This document shows, piece after piece, positions 57,501 through 64,000 of a DNA stretch of 64,000 nt. Below the pieces are notes generated by a model. The model saw nothing but the letters and a program-made list of their open reading frames with translations. It was not told the DNA's origin and searched no databases. Source of the DNA: Luidia sarsii (Eukaryota; Echinodermata; Asteroidea; Paxillosida; Luidiidae); NCBI GenBank assembly GCA_949987565.1, contig OX465110.1:17772394-17836393 (forward strand), read 5' to 3'. Positions within the stretch are counted from its first letter, which is position 1; every line of letters starts with the position of its first letter. A program made the translations under genes and the position numbers.

Positions 57501-60500
57501 CAACTAGTCCTTGGTGAGGGGATCCGTGGAGATATACAGCAGTTAATGGTTAAATGCATCTGACAGGTGCCCCTACCCCGGCGCTGACTACTCCCCCCCC
57601 CCCCCAAAAAAAAAGTAGGGATATTTCAAGAGATCTCGTGGCGAAACAGCCTTAACTTTCTGTGACGACGCGACAATTTCTGCCAGCTAGGATCGGCAAG
57701 TACTCATAAAGACACCTACCACCAATAGCGATCCTTCGCGTCTTCACTGGCACAGTGAGTGGCTTGTCAACTTCCTCCTCTCCTCCTTCCTAGAATGAGA
57801 AGACAAAGACACCATCACTCTGTTAGTTTGCGAAGAAGAAAACACTGCGAAAGTAGACAGGAGAAGAGTTGATTATTTGTGTCCTATTTTGGGGATATTA
57901 ATGATTGACATTTTATTGATCTGGGCAAATTTTTTTTTTAAATTCGATCATTCAATTCCTGAACTGTTGGATGACTACATGATGGCATCGTATTTCTGAT
58001 ACAATTTTTTTTTCATTTTTTGTCTCATTTTTTTTTTCAATTTGAAGGTTTGCAAACAACAATGACCAAGTGAAAAGGCTACGGTGACACTGTGTAAGTC
58101 ATCTCATTCAAGAAGGAGTTTGGCTCTGAGAAGAGACGATGAGTTGCTGGCAGTTTTTTTCAGAGGCGCACTCTTTCTCCAAAGAGATGACTTTATAAAC
58201 AATGTCACCAGATACTTTCAACACAAAAAAACATGAAAGTAAAATTTCTTGGGTCTGAGTGGGTTATGCGATGAAAGGGGCCGATGACAAAAGGGGAAAA
58301 AAAAGGGAAAAAAGGGGTTTTCTTTGTATGAAAATAGCCTGCAGACCATCAGACCTCCAGCACCAGCACCTCCGCGGCCAAAGCAATGTCCCAAGGTGGA
58401 CACAGGCGGCATCGGGTATGGGATCCAGGCTAGATTTGTGTTGGCGTCGCATTGTCAGTCGTGGAGGCCGCACAGTGCAGGGGCTGCGCACACAAATGCA
58501 GGCAGATCATTGGAAGGATGTCCTCGCGGCAAGACACAGAGTCTGACACGTCGACGAAAACTCCACAGGTCTGTTGAAATGTTCCGCCTCAGACACAAAT
58601 CAGCTTTCAGCATGCAGTCCTTTGAGATCACAGCTGACAATGGACAGTGGCATAACTGAACTAATCTTTGCAGGTTCCCAATGTTCCTAGCACAGCACTG
58701 AATGTATACGGATGCTGGATGGGTGTCGGCGGACGATGAGATGTCTTCCAATGTTCGTGGAGTTCAGTGACGACTGAAGACTGTGGGTTCTCAGACGAAT
58801 GGCATTGCCAGTGACAAATGGCTCGCTGTCGCTCACTGCTGAAAGACGCAAACAACTGTGAGAGTTCTCCAAGTGCATGTTCTTGGTCAATGCCCATGAA
58901 GTCCGACGACGACTGAAGCATGCGGATACTGATGACGTGATAAACAGTGTCCCTTTAAGATTTGGACCAGCTATCAAGATGCTTGCGATGTCCTTGGTTG
59001 AATCACTGTGCTAGCGACAAAGCTCTCTTGCTTGCCAAAGAGACAGGCAACGTGAGAGTTCTCCAGATTCATTTTTCCTGGTCAATGACTTTCGACGCCG
59101 GTGATTTGGTCGGGCAGGAAGACAGAATGTCACAAAGTCTCAAAGTCCTCGAAGAGCGATAAACACAGTCCCAACACTGGAAGTAGACTTCCGATGTCAT
59201 TACGATATTGTCTCTCAAAAGTCCAAAAGGCATAGCTGCAGTCGACTCCTGGTACAATTCGTATCAGTTCTGTGCAGCAAACCAAACACCTTGGTGGAGC
59301 AACTACTGGTTAGTGCTTGAAGTTCTCGGTTTGAAGGTGCTGATGGTTTTGCCTTTTGGGAGAGCAATGGACAACCTGCTACTGGTGGCGACTGACGAGC
59401 GACACCGGTTCTATGGACAATGTCCACGCAAGAGTCCATGAGAGTTCTCTCGAAGACTGTCTGAATGTCTCTGGGTTTCCAACTCCAGCGATCTACGCCC
59501 TCCGTTAAAAGACTCTTGAAGGGGGGCCAGTCAGAGAGAGAGAGATAGAGAGAGAGGGGCCGAGTCCCGTGCACAGCCTGGGCCATTCCATTGGGCAACT
59601 CAACTCACTCGGTTCAGCCCGCTTCACCCAGGGTACCTCCACTCTGGCAGCCGACTACCTCCTCCAGCTAAGTGCAATCGGGTTCAGGCAGGTTATATAC
59701 GGTAACAATTGGGAAAGACTTTTTGGTTTGTTGTGCTTCGGGAGCATTGGCACTATAGAGTGTGCGCATGTCAGTTGTTTTCAAATGCCCTACAAGGCGT
59801 ATGACAAGCTCAAGGGCCAAGCCCAATTTGCCTGCCGTCAAAACACAGGCAGCTTGAGCAGAGTTTTGATCCAAAGACTCCTGCTTTCAGGTATGGAAGT
59901 CTCGACCACTTGACCACCGAGCTGGTCGAGGTCGTGCGGAAGTTTTGACAGAGTCGTTAGCAGGTACCATATAACCACATTCAATCATAGATACAATTTC
60001 CGGATTTTCGTTCGGATTGTGGTTTCGAATTGTATTTCAATGAGGGTTTGCCCCCACTTGACCTCGAATTAGCCAATGAATGCTCAGTGCTTTGCCCGAT
60101 TGCCTGCCGACCAAAAAATACAGGCAGCTTGGGCAGGATTTAAGCACGCAACTCCTGCTCTAAACTATTTTTCACCAGCAATTTGAAAGAGCATAAATTG
60201 CTCCGAACAATAAGCCAAATAAACCATTTAAGAACGATCTATATTCATTTTTTTTATTAAAATCTTGATTTCAAATGAAAAGGTCCAGATAAACATGATA
60301 GAATTTGATGGCACAACAACAAATTTTTTTTTAGGGGAACGGGGAGAATGTCACAGATACATGTCCCTGCAAGAGGATTATTTTACCTTCTCGGTCGGAG
60401 TCTCAGCCTCGGAAGAAATTGAGGTATCCATGGCAATATCTTTCTTAATCACTACCTCCTCCTCCTCCTGCTCCTGCTCCTTCTCCTTCTCCTCCTTCTT

Positions 60501-63421
60501 CTCCTCTGTCTCCATGGCAACAGGCTCGGCCTCCTCGCCAGCTCCCTCGGTCTCCTTCTCGTCACTGCTTGTCAAACGGGAAGAATGTGGTCTGTTCAAA
60601 TCAAAACGCTCTGCATTTCTGCCAGCCAAGCTAGTAGGCAGTGTGCAACCATTTTTGCGCCACCGGGGGTCAATTTCTCAAAAAGCCTTGCCACGCATCG
60701 CAACTCGACTAACGGTGGGCGACCCGTTGAAGTTGTAATGAGCAGTCTGCTTTTCGTCCACTGCTCAATCGTTCAAGTCCCTGTCCAATCCAATTGTCTT
60801 TGCCAATTATTCAAATTGACTACAGTAACAAATTATTGAAAACTGCCTACTGACTAAAATGATCAAAAAGTGTTTATACAAAACTAGAGGGGGGGGGGGC
60901 AGACGTTTCTGTCCTAGCAGGACCTTCCTCAACGGCAGAGTGACAGGGACAAAATAAACAGGGAGAGTAAGGTTACTCTCCCCTTCCTATTTGTTTTGTC
61001 CCTGTATTTGGTAACAACAAGGACGAAGCAGCTTGAGGCTGACCTCTGTGATGGCTTCTCCGTGTCGGTGTTGGCGCTGTCGGGTGTATCAGCGGCCGGT
61101 GCATTGGCCTTCTGGTCGGACTCCGTCTCTGCTCGTGGCTCCGTCGCCTTTGGGACGCTTTCCTCCGCGTCCATGGGCTGCTCTGCGTCCATGGGCTGCT
61201 CTGCGTCCTTGGGCTGCTCCGATTCCTTGGGCTGCTCCGATTCCTGTGGCTGGATTATTGGTTTGTTTTTATTTATTTTTTTTCAATCAGACCGATGCCT
61301 CGGATATTACAACACGATTGAGCTGACTTTGCGTCAGCGAGTTTTAAATAAATGAGGTTTGTGTCGTGCGAAAATAAACTGCAAGAAGCATTGACGGTAC
61401 GCAAATTCGTATTGAAAGACAGTGTCATGTGCACAAGTCATTTTTTGGGAAGCACAGCAGCATAGTAACACCCTTAAGAACCTGAAAAAGGTGCCAAAAG
61501 ATGATGCTTTCACGATTTGCTTTTCTAGGGTTGAAATTTCCATGGAAAAAAAAAGTCAGTTATACGAACCCATTTAACCACTCTTTAAAATCACTTAAAA
61601 ATCTTGTCAAGAGTAAGTGGGTCAGTATGAATTTCAAGACTTGGACTGGATGCACACGTACAATGCAAACTTTATCTCGACAGAATCATTTTTCTAGTAG
61701 GAAAAGTGAATGCAAACCAAAAAAACCCCAAATTTTTGGGGTATCTATTTCAGCTTGCTTATATTTCAACTTGATTACCTTCTCCTCTTGCAATTCTGGG
61801 CCTTTGTCTTGCTCCATGATTTCCTCTTTGCCGGCGGTCTCCTTTGCGACCTCCGTCGGGAGCGCGTCTGGCTCTTTTGTGTCTTGGCTGGTAGTCTGCG
61901 CCTGCGGTGTGCCGAACAGAAATAAGGACAAAGAGTTTCATCTCTAATAAGCCACAGCTATTAGATATCGACTATTAGATGCCCTCAGAGCGTGAGCCGG
62001 ACGCTTTGCTCAATTGCCCGTCGTAAACGATCGAAAACAATACAGGCAGCTTGGCTAGGATTCAAACCTGCCACTCCTGCTCAGTGCTTTAGATGTTGAA
62101 CCATTGAGCTGGTCGTAGTCGTGTGGTGGATTTGTACTTGCTGGGTAGCAGGTAGTGCATTTTTTATCAGGCACCGGGCAAAGCACTGAGCATTCAGTGT
62201 TTACCACCACGTCGAGTAAGGGCAAAACACCTCTTGAAGGTAGTGCATTCAATCATAGTTATTTTTTTGCAATCACTGTGTTAGTCTACAGGAAGCGTAA
62301 ACATAATAGATGGTAGCACTTTTTATTGAGTTTGGGCTGTCCACACCCAGTACATCTACCAAGTCTCTTCCTGTCCTTTAGTGCATCTGATGATGCTGTA
62401 GCTAAAGTAGCTGTAGCTACGAAAGCTCATGGTGCATTTTTTACTAGTTGTTCTTATAAAGAGCTAACACCAAGAATTATTTTATTGAGGTTGATAACAG
62501 TGGGGGTGGGTTGAAATTGGGGTGAAATTGCCGATACCGACGGCAGGGGCGATGAGGATGAGGACAAGGGTTTCAGAAGCCTCACCTCTTCCACGGCCGT
62601 GGCGGGCTTCTCCTCCTCCTGCGTCTCCGAATGCCGCTGCCGGGTGCTCCGCTTCAGGCTGGACCTGGCCGCCGCCGCCGGCCCGCCCTTGCCGTCGGCC
62701 TTCTCCGGCGCCTCCTCCCTCTCGGCGGACCTGGAGGACCAGCGCCGCGACTTCCTGGGGGCGACGGGCTCCGGCGCGGCGGGGCCCGGCTGCTCCTCCG
62801 GCTCCGGCTTGGAGCTCTCCACCTTGGCCTCGGGCTCCGGCTGCGGGGGGGCCATCGTGGCCTCGCTCTCCGTCGTCGTCGACGACGAGGGCGCCGCCGC
62901 CTTTGCCGCCTCCCCGGCCTCGCTGCCGGCCGGCCCCTCGTCAGCTGGTCGCTCGGACGACGTGGCTTCCGACTCGCCCTTCGGCGTAGGCTCCTGGGTG
63001 CTCTCTGGCGTCTCCATCTGCACCTCCTTGCCCTTCCGGACTTTGGCCTCGGCCGCGGCCTTCTCCTGGGCAGCCTCCTGAGCTGGTCCGACCTCCGGTT
63101 CGGCGGCCTGCTCCTCTGCCATCTTCTTCTCCTCTGCCGGCTTCTCCTTCTCCTCTGGCGCGGCCGGCCCTTCCTCTTCCCCCCTCTTCTGCCGCTGCTG
63201 CTCCTTGGCGGAGGCAGCCTTCTCCTTCTCCTCCTCGTCCACCCTGGAGTCTGCTTCGGCGACCGCCACCACGGGGGCTTCCGGCTTGCTCTCCCGGTCG
63301 GCCGCCTCCTGGTCTTCCTTGGACTGGACTCTGGACAGGGACTGGTGGAGCTCCTCCACCTGGTCTGCCAAGGCGGCTGGCACCTCGGGGCAGCGTTCCT
63401 GCTCTTCCTGCTCCTCGTGTT
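51347..63421 (-). CDS. ACIN1: Acinus (apoptotic chromatin condensation inducer in the nucleus), 3' part of gene, 13 exons
   Basis: Spliced minus-strand gene. Exons: 63421-62586, 61901-61779, 61249-61044, 60567-60387, 57789-57720, 57231-57080, 56644-56399, 55762-55438, 54704-54454, 54173-54066, 53153-52892, 52142-52039, 51529-51347. All junction phases agree, giving about 1015 residues (numbered from the first visible residue). In order: Glu/Ala/Lys-rich acidic region (1-450); R-K-R-R-W-G motif near 501; Ser/Glu-rich region; RRM (about 754-830) with the [19 protein letters not shown] core; Arg/Asp/Glu linker; RNPS1/SAP18-binding motif [14 protein letters not shown] then CIYWLPLT (about 928-952); Arg/Ser tail. 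In animals Acinus scaffolds the nuclear ASAP complex on spliced mRNA, with roles in splicing control and apoptotic chromatin condensation. The RRM and RSB motif make the identity very secure. The SAP domain and start codon are beyond base 64000. The acidic exons are low in complexity and are placed by phase and splice sites. Confidence 0.93.
51935..52020 (+). mobile_element. tRNA-derived SINE, family A, head only
   Basis: GGGCCGGATAGCTCAGGCGG (A box) and GGAGGTCTCAGGTCTGGTCC (degenerate B box). It sits about 20 bp inside the 5' end of the last ACIN1 intron, antisense to the gene. Confidence 0.65.
52039..52142 (-). CDS. ACIN1: ACIN1 exon L, RNPS1/SAP18-binding (RSB) motif
   Basis: 104 bp, entering in phase 1 after TTTTTCCTTGCCACAG and leaving in phase 0 at CAG|GTGGGT. 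It encodes [20 protein letters not shown] then [15 protein letters not shown]. The core [14 protein letters not shown] and CIYWLPLT is nearly identical to vertebrate Acinus, where it binds RNPS1 and SAP18 to form ASAP. This is the strongest single identification in the window. Confidence 0.97.
52601..52756 (+). mobile_element. GACGTTTCGATC foldback family copy in ACIN1 intron K-L
   Basis: Left outer arm and both core arms (TTCGATCCTAGCAGCAGGAC; GGTCCTGCTACGATCGAAAC). It is flanked by GATCGGAGAAACA at 52588-52600 and again at 52754-52766, a possible 13-bp target duplication or part of a local duplication. Confidence 0.88.
52892..53153 (-). CDS. ACIN1: ACIN1 exon K, RD/RE-rich linker
   Basis: 262 bp, entering in phase 0 after GTGTCTTCCTAG and leaving in phase 1 at AAAG|GTGAGG. 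It encodes [20 protein letters not shown], then mixed Arg/Asp/Glu segments such as [18 protein letters not shown], and ends RRHAEQKG. This corresponds to the Arg/Glu/Asp-rich linker between the RRM and RSB motif in Acinus. The first codon happens to be ATG but is internal. Copies of the GACGTTTCGATC foldback repeat lie in both flanking introns. Confidence 0.88.
53190..53340 (+). mobile_element. GACGTTTCGATC foldback family copy in ACIN1 intron J-K
   Basis: Both core arms plus the right outer arm (AAGATTTGCATTTTGGTAAT, TTTAGTCAGTAAGCAGTT); no left outer arm. It lies just upstream (in gene sense) of exon K. Confidence 0.88.
53378..54055 (+). repeat. 30-bp minisatellite in ACIN1 intron J-K
   Basis: About 22 copies of GGATAGGAAAGTCTGGTGGA + GGTCATGTTA. 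A variant with GGATGGGG adds one or two bases. The order of variants shows a higher-order pattern: a segment of about 155 bp near 53690 reappears at about 53850. It begins about 10 bp from the exon J donor. Confidence 0.95.
54066..54173 (-). CDS. ACIN1: ACIN1 exon J, second half of RRM
   Basis: 108 bp, phase 0 at both ends. The acceptor is CGTTCTTTCAG and the donor is GAG|GTAAGA. It encodes [20 protein letters not shown] followed by [16 protein letters not shown], completing the RRM. Vertebrate Acinus has the parallel S-T-V-E-E-A-V-A stretch and HG-KWP-SNPK. Identification is firm. The next intron contains a 30-bp minisatellite starting about 10 bp inside its 5' splice site. Confidence 0.95.
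54454..54704 (-). CDS. ACIN1: ACIN1 exon I, first half of RRM
   Basis: 251 bp, entering in phase 1 after a C-rich tract ending TCGCAG and leaving in phase 0 at GTG|GTAAGC. It begins [14 protein letters not shown] and contains the RRM first strand and helix: [20 protein letters not shown], then [15 protein letters not shown]. This matches the Acinus RRM closely (vertebrates have [19 protein letters not shown] and FWIDKIKSHC). The Acinus RRM is atypical and forms part of the ASAP assembly. Confidence 0.95.
54992..55100 (+). mobile_element. tRNA-derived SINE, family A, in ACIN1 intron H-I
   Basis: Leader CTAGTTGGCTATTTGGGAAA, A box GGCTGGATAGATCAGACGG, B box GGTCTCGGATTCAAGTCCTG. Antisense to ACIN1 and immediately followed by a MITE. 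Confidence 0.8.
55103..55231 (+). mobile_element. MITE-like element, CATAAGTTGTG family, copy 2
   Basis: CCCATCGTAACTTACAATCA, ATTGCAAGACGACGAGCGAC and CACAACTTATGATGGG match the reverse complement of 1261-1410. It ends GGCTTTGTAAAAATCCAACC. Confidence 0.75.
55438..55762 (-). CDS. ACIN1: ACIN1 exon H, Asp/Glu/Ser-rich, GC donor
   Basis: 325 bp, entering in phase 0 after TTGATTTTTCAG and leaving in phase 1. There is no GT donor in the right phase. AAAG|GCAAGT at 55438/55437 matches the GC-AG intron consensus exactly and supplies the single G needed by the next exon. The exon codes for serine-acidic repeats ([18 protein letters not shown]), an alanine run, a glutamate run and a Lys-rich end. 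Reading through the GC donor would reach a stop about 10 codons later (TGA, 55405-55403). Confidence 0.85.
55950..56345 (+). repeat. About 40-bp tandem array of the foldback core motif, ACIN1 intron G-H
   Basis: About ten degenerate units of GCTTCGATCCTGGCAGGACC + TTTCTCAAGGGCTCAACGAT. The unit is the core of the GACGTTTCGATC foldback family plus a linker (GGCTCAACGAT) not seen in the dispersed copies. The array stops about 55 bp from exon G. Confidence 0.9.
56399..56644 (-). CDS. ACIN1: ACIN1 exon G, Ser/Glu-rich
   Basis: 246 bp, 82 codons, phase 0 at both ends. The acceptor is TCGCTCCGCAG and the donor is AAG|GTACGA. It encodes [20 protein letters not shown], a serine run followed by [20 protein letters not shown], and a second cluster [16 protein letters not shown]. 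The S-S-D-E-E clusters look like casein-kinase-2-type sites beside Lys/Arg-rich patches (inference). The [11 protein letters not shown] stretch resembles the RTVTQVV stretch of vertebrate Acinus. Confidence 0.85.
57080..57231 (-). CDS. ACIN1: ACIN1 exon F, RKRRWG motif
   Basis: 152 bp, entering in phase 1 after TCTGGCGCAG and leaving in phase 0 at AAG|GTAGCG. It contains VTRKRRWGT followed by [13 protein letters not shown]. In vertebrate Acinus the same R-R-W-G motif is followed by a similar short Ile/Ser/Thr-rich stretch ending in LK, so this is one of the diagnostic exons. Confidence 0.9.
57415..57535 (-). mobile_element. tRNA-derived SINE, family A, in ACIN1 intron E-F upstream side
   Basis: Minus strand: leader GGCTATTTGGGAAGGCTGCC, A box CTGGATAGCTCAGACAATTA, and CAAAACTAGAGGGTCTCAGC near the B box. 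Same orientation as ACIN1. Confidence 0.75.
57720..57789 (-). CDS. ACIN1: ACIN1 exon E (small)
   Basis: 70 bp exon after a 2.6 kb intron. The acceptor is TCTCATTCTAG and the donor is GGTG|GTAGGT. It enters in phase 0 and leaves in phase 1, matching both neighbours. It encodes an acidic then basic segment, with [20 protein letters not shown] at its end. It is too short to identify alone and is supported by phase and by the clean junctions. Confidence 0.75.
58075..58212 (+). mobile_element. GCGGTGACACCA MITE family, diverged copy, ACIN1 intron D-E
   Basis: CTACGGTGACACTGTGTAAG, TCATCTC, and the inverted GAGATGACTTTATAAACAAT, GTCACC. Same arm layout as 50977-51111 but with many substitutions. 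Confidence 0.7.
58320..59560. repeat. Intron D-E segment with diverged internal repeats
   Basis: The phrase GAGAGTTCTCCA(AG/GA) followed by a TTCTTGGTCAATG or TTTCCTGGTCAATG block recurs at 58858-58900 and 59049-59090, with a third partial GAGAGTTCTC at 59440. CATTGCCAGTG-type words and ACGACTGA words also recur. It looks like an old tandem-duplicated transposon fragment. Frames here have no recognisable motif. Confidence 0.5.
59770..59940 (-). mobile_element. tRNA-derived SINE, family B, ACIN1 intron D-E
   Basis: Minus strand: CGACCTCGACCAGCTCGGTG (A box region), GGATCAAAACTCTGC (degraded B box), CAAGCTGCCTGTGTT and GGCAGGCAAATTGGG. Confidence 0.7.
60040..60175 (-). mobile_element. tRNA-derived SINE, family B, 3' part, ACIN1 intron D-E
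   Basis: Minus strand: GAGCAGGAGTTGCGTGC, CCAAGCTGCCTGTATTTTTT, GGCAGGCAATCGGGCAAAGC, ACTGAGCATTCATTGG, and GGGGGCAAACCCTCATTGAA as the far end. Confidence 0.8.
60387..60567 (-). CDS. ACIN1: ACIN1 exon D, Glu/Lys-rich, tandem acceptor
   Basis: 181 bp, entering in phase 2 and leaving in phase 0 at AAG|GTAAAA. The acceptor reads TTGACAAGCAG, so splicing after AAG (60567) or after CAG (60564) both give a good frame and differ by one serine. It encodes [20 protein letters not shown], followed by long Glu/Lys/Gln runs and [20 protein letters not shown]. The neighbouring introns carry tRNA-derived SINEs. Confidence 0.8.
60830..61000 (+). mobile_element. GACGTTTCGATC family fragment plus a second hairpin, ACIN1 intron C-D
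   Basis: Outer arm (AAAACTGCCTACTGACTAAA), core (CAGACGTTTCTGTCCTAGCA), then an inverted repeat of ACAGGGACAAAATAAACAGG with the complement near 60985-61010. Confidence 0.75.
61044..61249 (-). CDS. ACIN1: ACIN1 exon C with in-frame 18-nt tandem repeat
   Basis: 206 bp, entering in phase 0 and leaving in phase 2 at AG|GTCAGC. The exon opens with five tandem 18-nt units coding [24 protein letters not shown] and a diverged DAEESV. The acceptor is either CCAG|CCACAG or, six bases on, CCACAG|GAATCG; both keep the frame. The polypyrimidine tract is weak because the upstream intron is A-rich on this strand. The function of the repeated acidic hexapeptide is unknown. Confidence 0.75.
61779..61901 (-). 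CDS. ACIN1: ACIN1 exon B
   Basis: 123 bp, 41 codons, phase 0 at both ends. A pyrimidine-rich tract ending CACACCGCAG precedes it and AAG|GTAATC follows. It encodes an acidic segment starting [12 protein letters not shown] and ending PELQEEK. There is no recognisable domain. The phase match on both sides supports it, although a 123 bp in-frame exon could also be alternatively used. Confidence 0.75.
61985..62125 (-). mobile_element. tRNA-derived SINE, family B, ACIN1 intron A-B
   Basis: Minus strand: CGACCAGCTCAATGGTTCAA (A box), GGCAGGTTTGAATCCTAGCC (B box), AAGCTGCCTGTATTG, then a degraded GGGCAATTGAGCAAAGCGTC. Same orientation as ACIN1. Confidence 0.8.
62160..62250 (+). mobile_element. SINE family B tail fragment
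   Basis: CAGGCACCGGGCAAAGCACT, GAGCATTCAGTG, then GAGTAAGGGCAAAACACCTC. It lies in the opposite orientation to the copy just to its left, so the two form an inverted SINE pair. Confidence 0.7.
62586..63421 (-). CDS. ACIN1: ACIN1 exon A (first visible), acidic low-complexity region
   Basis: 836 bp exon. The acceptor is GAATAG after a GT-dinucleotide run (63422-63440), and the donor is GAG|GTGAGG at 62586/62585. It enters in phase 1 (two bases complete a codon) and leaves in phase 0. The residues are rich in Glu, Ala, Pro and Lys, with a coiled-coil-like start ([18 protein letters not shown]) and a basic R-K-S-R-R-W patch near residue 213. Base composition is strongly GC-rich next to AT-richer introns. 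The frame stays open past the donor, but the sequence there loses its character and the next exon's phase fits this donor. Acidic regions of Acinus are poorly conserved, so the call rests on position, phase and composition. Confidence 0.8.
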
Positions 63422-63539
63422 CTATTCACACACACACACGCAAAACAAGAGAATACAAATGAAGGGGGGCACACTGCCATACATGGTTAAAATAGGAACA
63501 CACTGATTAGTACACATGGCAGGCACTTTTTCTCTGACA

Positions 63540-64000
63540 TCTCAAATCAAGCAGGAGCTTTCACTATTGTTTAGACACCAGCAGGACCTTTCTGTTGTCA
63601 AGATCATGGCTGAACCTTTGTCTGTCATTCAGATCGTAGCAGGACCTTTTTCTGTTATTCAGATCCTACCAAGACCTTTCTGTCATTCAGCAGGACCTTT
63701 GTGCCTGTCAGATCCTAGCAGGACCTTTGTGCCTTTCAGATCCTAGCAGGACCTTTGTCATTCAGATCCTAGCAGGACCTTTGTTATTCAGATCCTAGCA
63801 GGACCTTTCGTCATTCAGATCCTAGCAGGACCTTTCGTCATTCAGATCCTAGCAGGACCTTTCGTCATTCAGATCCTAGCAGGACCTTTCGTCATTCAGA
63901 TCCTAGCAGGACCTTTGTCATTCAGATCCTACCAGGACCTTTGTCTTTCAGATCCTAGCAGGACCTTTCTCTGCCACTGGCAATGGTCCTGCTTGGATCC
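63540..64000 (+). repeat. 27-bp tandem array of the foldback core motif, ACIN1 intron upstream of exon A
   Basis: At least 14 units of CATTCAGATCCTAGCAGGAC + CTTTCGT, running off the window. Units are most regular at 63770-63920, degraded on the left. AGATCCTAGCAGGACCTTT is the foldback-family core; the CATTC linker is specific to this array. Confidence 0.93.

Noticed and set aside
62454..62585. Continuation of the exon A frame to a stop near 62454
   Set aside because: A consensus donor GAG|GTGAGG at 62586 followed by loss of acidic composition, and phase match with exon B, favour splicing.
62631..63506. 291-codon plus-strand frame rich in Leu/Arg/Gly opposite ACIN1 exon A
   Set aside because: Antisense shadow of the GC-rich coding exon; the minus strand has matching splice sites and phases.
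63540..64000. CRISPR-like array of regular 27-bp units
   Set aside because: The units are contiguous tandem repeats without unique spacers, in a eukaryotic intron.

Overview
This is eukaryotic nuclear DNA, most likely from a marine invertebrate. Genes are sparse, introns are several hundred bases long, and there are many SINE-like and foldback repeats, long polypurine tracts and GTACATGTAC-type palindromic arrays. There is no operon structure, and I see no vertebrate or bacterial repeat families. A marine deuterostome such as an echinoderm would fit, but that is a general impression, not something the sequence proves.

The one well-supported gene is on the minus strand between 63421 and 51347: the 3' part of ACIN1 (Acinus). 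Acinus is the scaffold of the ASAP (Acinus, RNPS1, SAP18) complex, which binds spliced mRNA alongside the exon-junction complex. I could join 13 exons whose reading phases agree across all 12 introns, giving about 1015 residues. The protein has a long acidic low-complexity region, an R-K-R-R-W-G motif, an atypical RRM split over two exons, an RS/RD-rich linker, the RNPS1/SAP18-binding motif, and a C-terminal Arg/Ser tail ending at a TGA at 51347. The N-terminal SAP-domain end lies beyond base 64000. One intron is a GC-AG intron and one acceptor is NAGNAG-like. The presumed 3' UTR and downstream region (51346 to about 49000) contains a MITE and a 370-395 bp direct duplication that repeats a poly(A) signal and a Pumilio-type site. 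Downstream are two weaker candidate exons: 48993-48865 (minus, one hydrophobic segment) and 46640-46972 (plus, ATG to a strong GTAAGT donor).

The left 46 kb holds no gene I can defend. It is a patchwork of repeats. (1) Palindromic GTACATGTAC DNA at 372-1140 and in smaller clusters. (2) Polypurine tracts of about 500-760 bp at 5.7-6.3, 6.6-7.1 and 22.0-22.8 kb, and a near-perfect hexamer array at 27.7-28.1 kb. (3) A foldback family built around GACGTTTCGATCCTAGCAGG, found at about 20 places and expanded into tandem minisatellites inside ACIN1. (4) At least five other inverted-repeat element families, one with TTAA flanks and one with TA flanks. (5) Two tRNA-derived SINE families. (6) A composite repeat block at 23.3-26.3 kb. 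(7) A foldback element with arms of about 470 bp at 44.7-46.3 kb. (8) A roughly 450 bp dispersed repeat present at 26.75 kb and, inverted, at 47.2 kb.

I found no convincing new molecular system. The best leads are the amplification of a mobile-element hairpin into tandem arrays within ACIN1 introns, the duplicated 3' UTR regulatory block, the GC-AG intron, the large foldback element, and the recurring T-run/G-run junctions.
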